5,565 nucleotides of DNA from a bacterium (lineage in GTDB: Bacteria > Krumholzibacteriota > Krumholzibacteria > LZORAL124-64-63): the NCBI GenBank assembly GCA_030592025.1, contig JAUUZX010000145.1, positions 1-5,565 on the forward strand. The letters run 5' to 3'. Both the position numbers and the translations under genes were made by a program. Shown here piece after piece: positions 1 through 5,565 of the stretch (its first letter is position 1; each line of letters begins with the position of its first letter). A model generated the notes under the pieces. It searched no databases. It saw nothing but the letters and a program-made list of their open reading frames with translations, and was not told where the DNA came from.

Positions 1-1816
1 CCTCGGAGTAGGGGGAGGTGGAGGAGAAGTTGGAGAGGCCCGTCGTGTCTTCGGGGAAGAGGACGAAATCTCCCGCCGCGTTCTCGGCCTTGAAGCAATA
101 GTGCAGGATGTCGCCCGGGAAGAAGACATCGTCGGGCAATTCGGCGTTGAAGACGGTTCCGTCAGCACTCTCGCAATCAACCGCACCTGGTGCGGCAATA
201 GTGGCATAACGCGCCACGTCATAGACCGAATTCCAACGAGCGTCGTAGAGCATCTGGACGCTTGCGGGCGGCGCTCCGTCCGGCGCCAGCGAAGTGACCA
301 TGACCACCAGCGAGTCACCGTAGTCGGGATTGGCCCCGGCAGCAGCCAGGTTGCGCGCCGAGTCGAAGGGCACATGATCCTGCTGAGCAGGCACGTATGG
401 TTCGGACAAACTGCTGCTTGTGAACGCATCCTGCGCCAGATCCTTCTGTTCCGCAGAAATAACGAAGGGCGCGTCGTACCGCGTCACCTCCACATTGTCG
501 AAGTAGGGCGCGGGTACCGCACCGGCCGTGCCAGTCATGTACTGAAGGTACTGGCCGACACCCAGGGCTACCTGCATATGGGTGCAATTGGGCACCACGA
601 GATAGGACACGTCGAATTCGAAGCGACGGTTGAAGGGCCCGCCGACGTAAAAGTAGTTGGCCGGGTTGGTCCACCCCGACCAGTCACCATTGACGTCCTT
701 GAAGCGAACCTTGTGGGTTGCATGAACGCCCGTGAATTCTGGCTCACCGTAGGGAACGTGCATGAACAGGTCGAAGGCCACCTTGCAGCCGTTCCCGTCG
801 CCGATCCATGGGATCTCCGGCGACCGGACCTCGTTCCAGATGGCGTTGCCCGGGCCCAGCAGGCCGCCCTCGGGATTGACCACCCAGCCGCCCTCGAAGT
901 AGTCGTTGCCGGCGGCGCCTGCGTAGCCGCCCGTGCCGGGGACCACGAGGCCGTCGTCGACGAAGACCCAGCGGCGGGAATGGTTGGCGCTGTCGGCGCA
1001 GGGATCGTTGTCCCACGCGTCGTCCCAGAGATGGGCGAAGTTGCCCACGCCGGGCTTGTCCGTGGGGACCCAGGAGGAGGGATCGCCGGGCTCACAGGTC
1101 TCGGTGGATACCGGCGTAGTATCGTACCAGACGACGATGTTGTCGATCTGGGCGGCGCCGTCGTTGATGAACATGCAGTCGGTCGAATCGTAGCCACCGT
1201 CCGACGTGACGCGCCAGCGGAGCCCGACCTGGTCGACGGGATAAGGCGTAAGGTCGATGGTCACATCCACCAGCAAGCCCTCGTGGAGTCCGTCCCAGGT
1301 CCTCGCTGGTATCCAACCGGCGCCGTACCAGAATTCCAGGTACAGGTAGTCGTAGCCGCCCTCGAGTTCGATGTTCACGGTGGCCGTGACCCTGATCTCC
1401 TCGGGGATGCCCGGGAAAGGGCTCCACACCAAGCGGTCATCCCAGTAGGGCCCGTAGCCGCCCGGTTCCTCGAACAGGTCGCAGACCGGGTAATCGGCGC
1501 CGCACCACCAAGCGTGGTTGCCCGGTGTGGGGTCGAGGTTGGTGGCGTTGAAGTCGCTGATCTGCCAGTGGGGCTCGATGGCCGTGAGGTCGTGGGTTGT
1601 CCAGCCGGCTTCTCCGGACTCGAAATCCTCAAAGTAGAGCGGGTAGTAGTCGGTCTTGTCGGCGCCGGCTCTGGCGTCGACGGCGATCATGTCGGACGGT
1701 CCGGCGATCTCCACCATGTCCGGCGGTGCGGCATTCTCGTTCGGTGCTCGGGCCTGGGTGGGGCCGGTCAGGACGACCAGCAGAAGGCAGCTCATCAGAA
1801 CGATTGCGTGTTTCAT
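1..1816 (-). CDS. Exported multidomain beta-sandwich protein, paralogue of the upstream gene (3' end outside window)
   Basis: The frame is open from the ATG at 1816 to the left edge: 605 codons, no stop, so the C-terminus is missing. The start is supported by a GGGGGAG ribosome binding site four bases upstream and by a signal peptide directly after it (MKHAIVLMSCLLLVVLTG, likely cleavage after TQA, about residue 22). No lipobox stands at a usual position. Residues about 60-232 form a MAM/jelly-roll-like module (FEDFESG.AGW, HAWWCG, QIDNIVVWYD). About 250-447 form a second one with the block FVDDGLVVPGTGG (285-297), ending in APYFDNVEVT. About 448-605 look Ig/Fn3-like (FFPGDILHYCFKAEN). The same blocks occur in the same order in the neighbouring gene at 2139-5138, so the two are paralogues. 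By analogy the missing part should hold a Rossmann-like module and a sorting-type tail. The function is unknown; similar modules accompany secreted proteases of the immune inhibitor A type, but I see no protease motif here. Confidence 0.93.
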   Translation of the reverse strand, partial: MKHAIVLMSCLLLVVLTGPTQARAPNENAAPPDMVEIAGPSDMIAVDARAGADKTDYYPLYFEDFESGEAGWTTHDLTAIEPHWQISDFNATNLDPTPGNHAWWCGADYPVCDLFEEPGGYGPYWDDRLVWSPFPGIPEEIRVTATVNIELEGGYDYLYLEFWYGAGWIPARTWDGLHEGLLVDVTIDLTPYPVDQVGLRWRVTSDGGYDSTDCMFINDGAAQIDNIVVWYDTTPVSTETCEPGDPSSWVPTDKPGVGNFAHLWDDAWDNDPCADSANHSRRWVFVDDGLVVPGTGGYAGAAGNDYFEGGWVVNPEGGLLGPGNAIWNEVRSPEIPWIGDGNGCKVAFDLFMHVPYGEPEFTGVHATHKVRFKDVNGDWSGWTNPANYFYVGGPFNRRFEFDVSYLVVPNCTHMQVALGVGQYLQYMTGTAGAVPAPYFDNVEVTRYDAPFVISAEQKDLAQDAFTSSSLSEPYVPAQQDHVPFDSARNLAAAGANPDYGDSLVVMVTSLAPDGAPPASVQMLYDARWNSVYDVARYATIAAPGAVDCESADGTVFNAELPDDVFFPGDILHYCFKAENAAGDFVLFPEDTTGLSNFSSTSPYSE

Positions 1817-1820
1817 GATT

Positions 1821-1827
1821 CTCCCCC
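1821..1827 (-). promoter_or_regulatory. Ribosome binding site of the gene at 1816-1
   Basis: On the minus strand GGGGGAG lies four bases before the ATG at 1816 and supports that start. The spacer is slightly short, but GGAG is a good Shine-Dalgarno core. The G run could pair with a C-rich tract about 40 bases upstream (see the leader structure at 1823-1865). Confidence 0.7.
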
Positions 1828-1865
1828 GTTTGGAATGAAACGTCTCTCCCGTGACGTGCCAGGGG
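1823..1865 (-). promoter_or_regulatory. Possible leader structure that would hide the ribosome binding site
   Basis: Read on the minus strand, three complementary pairs are nested. CCCC at 1865-1862 can pair with GGGG at 1827-1824, which is part of the ribosome binding site. UGG at 1861-1859 can pair with CCA at 1833-1831, leaving AAC (1830-1828) as a bulge. Inside them ACGUC at 1857-1853 pairs with GACGU at 1844-1840 around an 8-base loop containing GGGAG. Together this could limit translation of the downstream gene. It matches no riboswitch family I know, the helices are short, and no folding energy was computed. Confidence 0.3.
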
Positions 1866-1883
1866 TAGGGGTGGGATGGTGGG
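1862..1883 (+). other. G-quadruplex motif in the leader region
   Basis: The plus strand carries four G runs, GGGG, GGGG, GGG and GGG, separated by loops of 2, 1 and 5 bases (TA, T, ATGGT). This fits the usual G3+N1-7 quadruplex pattern. It sits in the leader of the gene at 1816-1, 46 to 67 bases before its start. The G-rich strand is the template strand, so any quadruplex would form in DNA and the RNA would be C-rich. Confidence 0.5.
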
Positions 1884-1982
1884 ACGTGTAGCCCGGGTGA
1901 ATATGATTCTTATCGTTCCCCCCATACGCGCGCCGGGATCAGATGCGTCGATCCCCCGACGGCGTTCCCCCTGATACCGCGT

Positions 1983-2012
1983 ATTCTCCGACAAATGACC
2001 TCCATTTGTCAA
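1983..2012 (-). promoter_or_regulatory. Probable sigma-70-type promoter of the gene at 1816-1
   Basis: A perfect -35 box TTGACA lies at 2012-2007 on the minus strand. Eighteen bases on, GAGAAT at 1988-1983 is a weak -10 (4 of 6 consensus bases). The box stands in an AT-rich island within GC-rich DNA, directly downstream of an AT-rich palindrome. Transcription would start near 1976, giving a leader of about 160 bases. The -35 is convincing; the -10 is tentative. Confidence 0.5.
1990..2010. promoter_or_regulatory. Inverted repeat overlapping the -35 box, possible operator
   Basis: GACAAATG at 1990-1997 and CATTTGTC at 2003-2010 are perfect 8-base inverted arms around a 5-base spacer. On the minus strand the left arm contains most of the TTGACA box, and the whole repeat fills the -35 to -10 interval of the proposed promoter. 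That is a typical place for a dimeric repressor site. I do not recognise the binding protein. Confidence 0.45.
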
Positions 2013-2029
2013 CATTATTATGAATAATG
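2013..2029. promoter_or_regulatory. AT-rich palindrome just upstream of the -35 box
   Basis: CATTATT at 2013-2019 and AATAATG at 2023-2029 are perfect 7-base inverted arms around ATG. The palindrome abuts the TTGACA box on its upstream side. It may be an activator or repressor site, or an AT-rich UP-like element. It is somewhat like a Fur box in composition, but the half-site order differs, so I do not call it one. Confidence 0.4.
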
Positions 2030-2074
2030 CTTATCAACCAGGAGGAGGCCGGTCCAGCATACCCCTAACGGGGA

Positions 2075-2108
2075 ACCGGCCGCCAACCCCTCGAGGTCGG
2101 CGACCGGT
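2075..2108 (-). terminator. Strong stem-loop after the gene at 5138-2139, probable transcript-end structure
   Basis: On the minus strand the arms at 2108-2095 and 2088-2075 form 14 consecutive pairs around a 6-base loop, two of them G-U wobbles. In plus-strand RNA those two positions would be A-C mismatches, which suggests the structure works in the minus-strand transcript. It begins 31 bases past the TAG at 2141-2139. No U tail follows; a T7 run (2128-2122) lies before the stem instead. It is therefore not a textbook intrinsic terminator, and may be a U-less terminator or a stabiliser of the mRNA 3' end. A small CCCC-GTTA-GGGG hairpin follows at 2073-2062. Confidence 0.45.
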
Positions 2109-2138
2109 CATCATCAACACCAAAAAAAGAGACGCGGC

Positions 2139-5138
2139 CTATTTAACCAACGCCAACTTCCCCACCTGCACCTCCCCGTGCATGCGCGCCTCGTAGAAGT
2201 ACATGCCCGAGGCGACCCGTGCGCCCGCGGCGTCGGTGCCGTCCCAGGTCACGGAGCCGGCGGCTTCCACGTGGCCGTCCATCAGTGTCTGGACCAGGGC
2301 TCCGCGCAGGTTGTAGACCTTCACGGTGAGCTGGCCTGGTCGTGGGACGCTGTAGCTGATGGCGGTCTCGGGGTTGAAGGGGTTGGGGTGGGCCGAGGTT
2401 GCGAAGATGCCGGCCTCCGGGACGGGGGTCAGAATCGCTGGATGATAGGGCACGCCGAAGTAGCCCAGAACGTCATTCAGGATCCGGTCGCGCGCCGGCC
2501 TGGTGGCGTTGGCCTTGCTACCCTCGTCGGGGTCCGAGTGCACCAGGGCGAAGTCCCAGGGCAGGGTGATCGCCCGGGAGTTGGTCGTGGCGTCGACGCT
2601 CAGGATCATCGCGGCGTAGGGGTAGGTGTCGGGGGTGCTCTGGGCGTCGAGGTACTGGGCCAGGCGCACGCCGTTGCCCGCCACCGTGACGGCGGCGGCG
2701 GCGGCGACCATGTCGGGGCACTCGCCGAAAGCCAGCCAGCTCGAGACGATCTGGAGGACCGGATTGGGCCATTCGAACTGAACCCGCGGCGCGAGCTGGT
2801 CGCCGAGCAGGGGCCGAATGTCGTCCGCGACCAGGTCCACACCTGTCCACGACGCGAGGCCATCGGCAAGGTCGCCCGCGATCTGCCCACCGGTGAAGAA
2901 GACGTCCTTGTCGCCGGTCTCAAACCAGCCCTCGAACAGCGGGACGTCGGCCTCCAGGCTCGTGTCCTCCATGCCGCCGGCGTAGATCATAAAGTCGTAC
3001 GCTTCGAGCTGATCGACGGAGGCGGCCGTGCCCAGGGCGCGGCCGAGCGGGTCGTTGGACTTGGAATCGAAGATATCGAAAGTACCTTCGCCCATGGAAG
3101 CGGTGTGCATGGCCCGCATCCACTCGTCCCAGTCATCGGTGCGGCCGGAATCGTGCCACAGAAGCAACTGCGGTTGGAAGTAGGTGCCGGGGCTGCCGGC
3201 ATCCTCACTCAGGGTCGGCAGCGCCCGCACGGTGAACGCGGGGTCGTAGCCGTATCCGAACAAGCCGTAGGGATCCTCGGAGCCGCTGAACCCCGTCGTG
3301 TCCGCCGGCAACACGGTCATGCGCAGGTCTCCGCCCAGGTCGTCCGACACCGTGAAGTAGTAGTGGATCTGGTCGCCCGGGAAGAAGAAGCCCGCGTCGG
3401 GCAGGTCCGCCGCCCAGTAGGTGCCCAGGACGTTGGTGCAGTCGACCGAGCCCCGGTTGGGCAGGCCGGAGGTGCGGTAGGGGTCGAAGAGCCGGTTGGC
3501 GATGAGCCGGTAGTGCATCTGCGGTGCGCCGGATATGGCGGCGCCGGGTCGTGGGTCGATACGGACGACGACGGAGTCGCCGGCGATGAACGCCGGTTTG
3601 CCGTCGAACCAATCGGGGTCGGCGATCATGTCGAAGCGCACGCTGTTGGTCCCGAGGTCGATGGTGTTGATGGTGCCACCAGCGGGGAAACCATCCCGGG
3701 CCAGGTGGGCGGGGTTCGCCCACATTTCAGGCCCCGAGCGGGGGAAGGTTGTCACGCGCACGTTGTCGTAATAGGGAGCCGGCGTGCTGTTCGTGCCCAA
3801 GGTCGTCATGAAGGGCAATTCGACCTCGAACACACCCAGCGCGACCTGGAAGTGGGTGGTGCCGGCGACGAGTCCGTCCGCCAGGTTCCGCGTCATGCGG
3901 AAGGTTCCCGGCCCGGGGCCGGAGAGGTAGCTGGGCCCGACCCAGGGGGTGTCCTCGAGGTCCGCCGGGTTCCCGGTGGCGACCGATCGGTACCCCACCC
4001 AGGGCATGATGTTGGGCGGACAGGACGGGTCGAAGCAGGACCAGAGGGTGATCTCATTGTGGGCGTACATGTTGTACGCGAGCAGGACGTCGTCGTGGTC
4101 CGGGGGCAGGTTCAGGGGCGGCGACACGACCACGTTGTGCAGCTGCGCTTCGGGCCCCATCAGACCGCCGCTGTGGTTGACCACGTACCCGCCGGGTCCG
4201 TAGCACCAGTCGAGGCACGGGGTGCCGCCGGTGCCGGGAACCACGAGCCCGTCATCGATGAACGCCACCTGGGGCGAGGGGTTTTCGTTGCAGGGATCGA
4301 TGTCGCTGAGGTTCGTCCAGATCTTGGCGAAGTTGCCCACCGAGGCGGTGGGGGCCGGTATGAATGCACCGAGGGTGCCGTCCTCGAAGTCGTGGCTGTA
4401 GCCAGTGCCGTTGCTCAGGGTGATGACCACGTCATCGAGCTGCAAGGCGCCCGCCGACGAGACTTTGCAGTCCTCGTCGGACCAGCCGCTGTCCGTAGAC
4501 ACCAGAAAATCCATACGGACCTCATCGGCGCCGGGCCCCATGTAGTCGCCGGGCTGGAAGACATGGGTCACGTCCACGACGACGCCGGTATGGGTGCCCG
4601 ACTCGGACCACAACTCCTGGGCTCCGCCGTCGGTGATCGCCTGGAGGTAACACCAGTCGTAGCCGAGTTCGACATCGATGTTCATCACGGCCTGCACCCG
4701 GACCGTGCAGGGTTCGGCGGGGTTGGCCACGGGCGTTTGCCAGTACAGGATGTCGTCCCAGTTGATGCCGTAGCCGCCCACCGGGTCTTCGATGTCACAT
4801 GGAGCGAAGGCGATGTCGCCGCACCAGGCGCTGTAGGCGCCGCTGACGACCTGATAGGAGTCGGCGTGCCAGTGGTTGCCGCCGGTGCTGGTGAGGTCCA
4901 TGCTCGTCCAGCCATTCCAGGCGGGCGTGCCTGTCGGCGATTGGAACTGACCGTTGTGGGGGGCGCCGCTGCTCCAGGGGCCGACCAACAACGTGGTGTC
5001 GACCGCGGTGGCGCCGAGGGTCACACCGACGATGGGCGTGTCGGTCATCACTATCGGCGTCGAAACGGGGAGAGTGGCGGCCGGGGCGAATCCGGCGGAG
5101 AAGGCGATGGCGAGAACGATGAGCGAGAACCTGGTCAT
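2139..5138 (-). CDS. Exported multidomain protein with beta-sandwich modules, Rossmann-like domain and C-terminal sorting-type tail
   Basis: This 999-residue protein starts at the ATG at 5138, where AAAGGGG lies 8 bases upstream and a signal peptide follows (MTRFSLIVLAIAFSAGFAPA, cleavage near residue 20). An in-frame ATG at 5168 adds ten polar residues and lacks a ribosome binding site. Residues about 70-245 are MAM/jelly-roll-like (GWTSMDLTS, SAWCGD, LQLDDVVITL). About 248-465 form a second such module with FIDDGLVVPGTGG (293-305) and APYYDNVRVT. About 475-640 are Ig/Fn3-like (FFFPGDQIHYYFTVSDD). About 655-897 look like a GATase1/ThuA-type Rossmann fold (QLLLWHDSG, YDFMIYAGG, KDVFFTGGQIAGDL, RILNDVLGYFGV). 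No nucleophilic Cys is seen at the expected turn, so it is probably not catalytic. The last 80 residues, from PNPFNP (918-923) to LALVK, match FlgD-like/type IX sorting-like tails. The protein is likely secreted or surface-bound; its function is unknown. Confidence 0.94.
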   Translation of the reverse strand: MTRFSLIVLAIAFSAGFAPAATLPVSTPIVMTDTPIVGVTLGATAVDTTLLVGPWSSGAPHNGQFQSPTGTPAWNGWTSMDLTSTGGNHWHADSYQVVSGAYSAWCGDIAFAPCDIEDPVGGYGINWDDILYWQTPVANPAEPCTVRVQAVMNIDVELGYDWCYLQAITDGGAQELWSESGTHTGVVVDVTHVFQPGDYMGPGADEVRMDFLVSTDSGWSDEDCKVSSAGALQLDDVVITLSNGTGYSHDFEDGTLGAFIPAPTASVGNFAKIWTNLSDIDPCNENPSPQVAFIDDGLVVPGTGGTPCLDWCYGPGGYVVNHSGGLMGPEAQLHNVVVSPPLNLPPDHDDVLLAYNMYAHNEITLWSCFDPSCPPNIMPWVGYRSVATGNPADLEDTPWVGPSYLSGPGPGTFRMTRNLADGLVAGTTHFQVALGVFEVELPFMTTLGTNSTPAPYYDNVRVTTFPRSGPEMWANPAHLARDGFPAGGTINTIDLGTNSVRFDMIADPDWFDGKPAFIAGDSVVVRIDPRPGAAISGAPQMHYRLIANRLFDPYRTSGLPNRGSVDCTNVLGTYWAADLPDAGFFFPGDQIHYYFTVSDDLGGDLRMTVLPADTTGFSGSEDPYGLFGYGYDPAFTVRALPTLSEDAGSPGTYFQPQLLLWHDSGRTDDWDEWMRAMHTASMGEGTFDIFDSKSNDPLGRALGTAASVDQLEAYDFMIYAGGMEDTSLEADVPLFEGWFETGDKDVFFTGGQIAGDLADGLASWTGVDLVADDIRPLLGDQLAPRVQFEWPNPVLQIVSSWLAFGECPDMVAAAAAVTVAGNGVRLAQYLDAQSTPDTYPYAAMILSVDATTNSRAITLPWDFALVHSDPDEGSKANATRPARDRILNDVLGYFGVPYHPAILTPVPEAGIFATSAHPNPFNPETAISYSVPRPGQLTVKVYNLRGALVQTLMDGHVEAAGSVTWDGTDAAGARVASGMYFYEARMHGEVQVGKLALVK

Positions 5139-5146
5139 GACGGTGG

Positions 5147-5153
5147 CCCCTTT
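5147..5153 (-). promoter_or_regulatory. Ribosome binding site that fixes the start at 5138
   Basis: AAAGGGG on the minus strand lies 8 bases before the ATG at 5138. No comparable site precedes the in-frame ATG at 5168, so the shorter 999-residue product is preferred. The signal peptide starting at once after this ATG agrees. Confidence 0.75.
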
Positions 5154-5195
5154 GCATGATATGGGCATTTATTCATGGCATTTGCAGAGCAATTA

Positions 5196-5225
5196 ACTAT
5201 ACGAAATCGGTGCTTGGTGGGTCAA
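5196..5225 (-). promoter_or_regulatory. Sigma-70-type promoter of the gene at 5138-2139
   Basis: On the minus strand TTGACC (5225-5220) and TATAGT (5201-5196) each match the consensus at 5 of 6 bases and are 18 bases apart. Transcription would start near 5189, giving a leader of about 50 bases with the ribosome binding site well placed. The surrounding stretch (about 5150-5210) is AT-rich compared with the genes on both sides. The gene can thus be transcribed independently of the alkyltransferase gene upstream. Confidence 0.65.
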
Positions 5226-5269
5226 TCCGCACAGGGTCTCTGGGTCTTTCTCATAGCTGGACCTACACC

Positions 5270-5565
5270 TCAGAACAATCGCGGCTCCTCGATCCGCGCC
5301 CCGTCCCCCAGGGTGTGCCCCTCCAGACGCAGTAGCCGAGCCTTGGTCGTGAGGCCGCCGGCGAACCCCACCAGGGAGCCGTTCTTGCCCACGAGGCGGT
5401 GGCAGGGGATGAGGATGGGCAGGGGGTTCTGACCCGCGGCCTGACCCACGGCGCGGGTGGCGGTGGGTTGGCGGATGGACCGGGCCAGGTCACCGTAGGT
5501 GCGGAGCTTGCCGAAGGGGATCCGCGCGAGCTTGTTCCACACCTTCATCTGGAAGCGGGAGCCGC
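5270..5565 (-). CDS. ogt: Methylated-DNA--protein-cysteine S-methyltransferase, C-terminal part (5' end outside window)
   Basis: The enzyme repairs O6-alkylguanine (and O4-alkylthymine) in DNA by moving the alkyl group onto its own cysteine; it is used once. The frame is open to the right edge. The Met at 5548 is not the start: the preceding codons read GSRFQ, giving the family motif (G.FQ..VW..L..IP.G). Numbered from that Met, the visible part has Tyr18 (TYGDLA), the arginine finger Arg32 (TRAVG), the hinge Asn41 (NPLPI), the active-site motif PCHR (48-51, Cys49 at 5404-5402), GFAGGL and Glu76 (LRLEG). These match key residues of human MGMT and E. coli Ada/Ogt, so the enzyme is probably active rather than a Cys-less alkyltransferase-like protein. 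Roughly 65-75 N-terminal residues should lie outside. The stop TGA is at 5272-5270. An Ada C-terminal domain cannot be excluded without the N-terminus. Confidence 0.93.
   Translation of the reverse strand, partial: GSRFQMKVWNKLARIPFGKLRTYGDLARSIRQPTATRAVGQAAGQNPLPILIPCHRLVGKNGSLVGFAGGLTTKARLLRLEGHTLGDGARIEEPRLF

Larger units (their letters stand above)
1817..2138. other. 322-base spacer between the two paralogues
   Basis: No convincing gene lies here. In minus-strand order it holds a T7 run, the stem-loop at 2108-2075, a small CCCC/GGGG hairpin, the AT-rich palindrome, the inverted repeat with the TTGACA box, a weak hairpin (GGGATC/GATCCC at 1955-1950 and 1940-1935), the C-rich tract whose complement is the quadruplex motif, and the ribosome binding site. 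This suggests separate transcription of the two paralogues. Confidence 0.7.

Noticed and set aside
101..1891. A 596-codon open frame on the plus strand opposite the partial paralogue
   Set aside because: Same cause: antisense of a high-GC gene. The minus frame is homologous to the neighbouring gene.
1898..1916. AT-rich patch with GATAAGAATCAT as a Fur box or second promoter
   Set aside because: The match to the Fur 7-1-7 pattern is poor and no -35 lies at a suitable distance.
1629..2015. A 128-codon minus-strand frame crossing the spacer
   Set aside because: It overlaps the promoter region and the signal peptide of the real gene in another frame, and its Arg-rich product resembles nothing known to me.
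2039..2048. SD-like AGGAGGAGG on the plus strand
   Set aside because: No start codon or open frame follows at a suitable distance; it is simply part of the spacer.
2122..2128. T7 run (minus strand) after the stop as an intrinsic terminator
   Set aside because: No stable hairpin precedes it; the strong stem comes after it.
2691..2705. Five GGC triplets in a row (five alanines, GCC codons)
   Set aside because: Short triplet run in a GC-rich gene; not long enough to suggest phase variation.
2178..5159. A 993-codon open frame on the plus strand opposite the central gene
   Set aside because: It is a mirror of the GC-rich codon pattern on the minus strand. The translation is low in complexity (V, G, R, H, A rich), has no domain motif, and the minus frame has a signal peptide, ribosome binding site and recognisable tail.
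5234..5247. Direct repeat GGGTCT with 8-base period upstream of the promoter at 5196-5225
   Set aside because: Only two short copies; could be chance, though an upstream binding site is possible.
5139..5269. Terminator for the alkyltransferase gene
   Set aside because: I looked for a stem with a U run between the stop at 5270 and the next promoter and found none.

Overview
This is a GC-rich window (AT-rich only in the spacers) in which all three genes run on the minus strand, so the transcriptional order is from right to left. It looks like a chromosomal segment of an uncultivated or little-studied Gram-negative bacterium. The main clue to the lineage is the C-terminus of the central protein, a FlgD-like / type IX-secretion-like tail (PNPFNP, then WDGTD..G..VASGMYFYE, ending in GK.ALVK). 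Such tails are common in the FCB group and in high-GC candidate phyla such as Krumholzibacteriota, Eisenbacteria and Latescibacterota. This placement is inference; nothing in the window fixes the taxon.

Layout, right to left: (1) 5565-5270, the C-terminal part of an O6-alkylguanine-DNA alkyltransferase (Ogt/MGMT) with an intact PCHR active site; its N-terminus lies beyond the right edge. (2) A 131-base spacer with a good sigma-70-type promoter (TTGACC, 18 bases, TATAGT) and a ribosome binding site. (3) 5138-2139, a 999-residue exported multidomain protein: signal peptide, two beta-sandwich (MAM/jelly-roll-like) modules, an Ig/Fn3-like module, a Rossmann-like (GATase1-like) module and a C-terminal sorting-type tail. 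(4) A 322-base spacer holding a strong 14-bp stem-loop just after the gene, an AT-rich island with two abutting inverted repeats and a TTGACA box, a long leader with a G-quadruplex motif on the template strand, and a possible structure over the ribosome binding site. (5) 1816-1, the first 605 codons of a second exported protein that is a diverged paralogue of the first and runs off the left edge.

The two large proteins look like a tandem duplication. They share module order, signature blocks and several cysteine positions, and each appears to have its own promoter. They are probably cell-surface or secreted proteins of unknown function. The alkyltransferase is a DNA-repair enzyme and is probably only a chance neighbour. 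I see no mobile element, CRISPR array, tRNA or rRNA.
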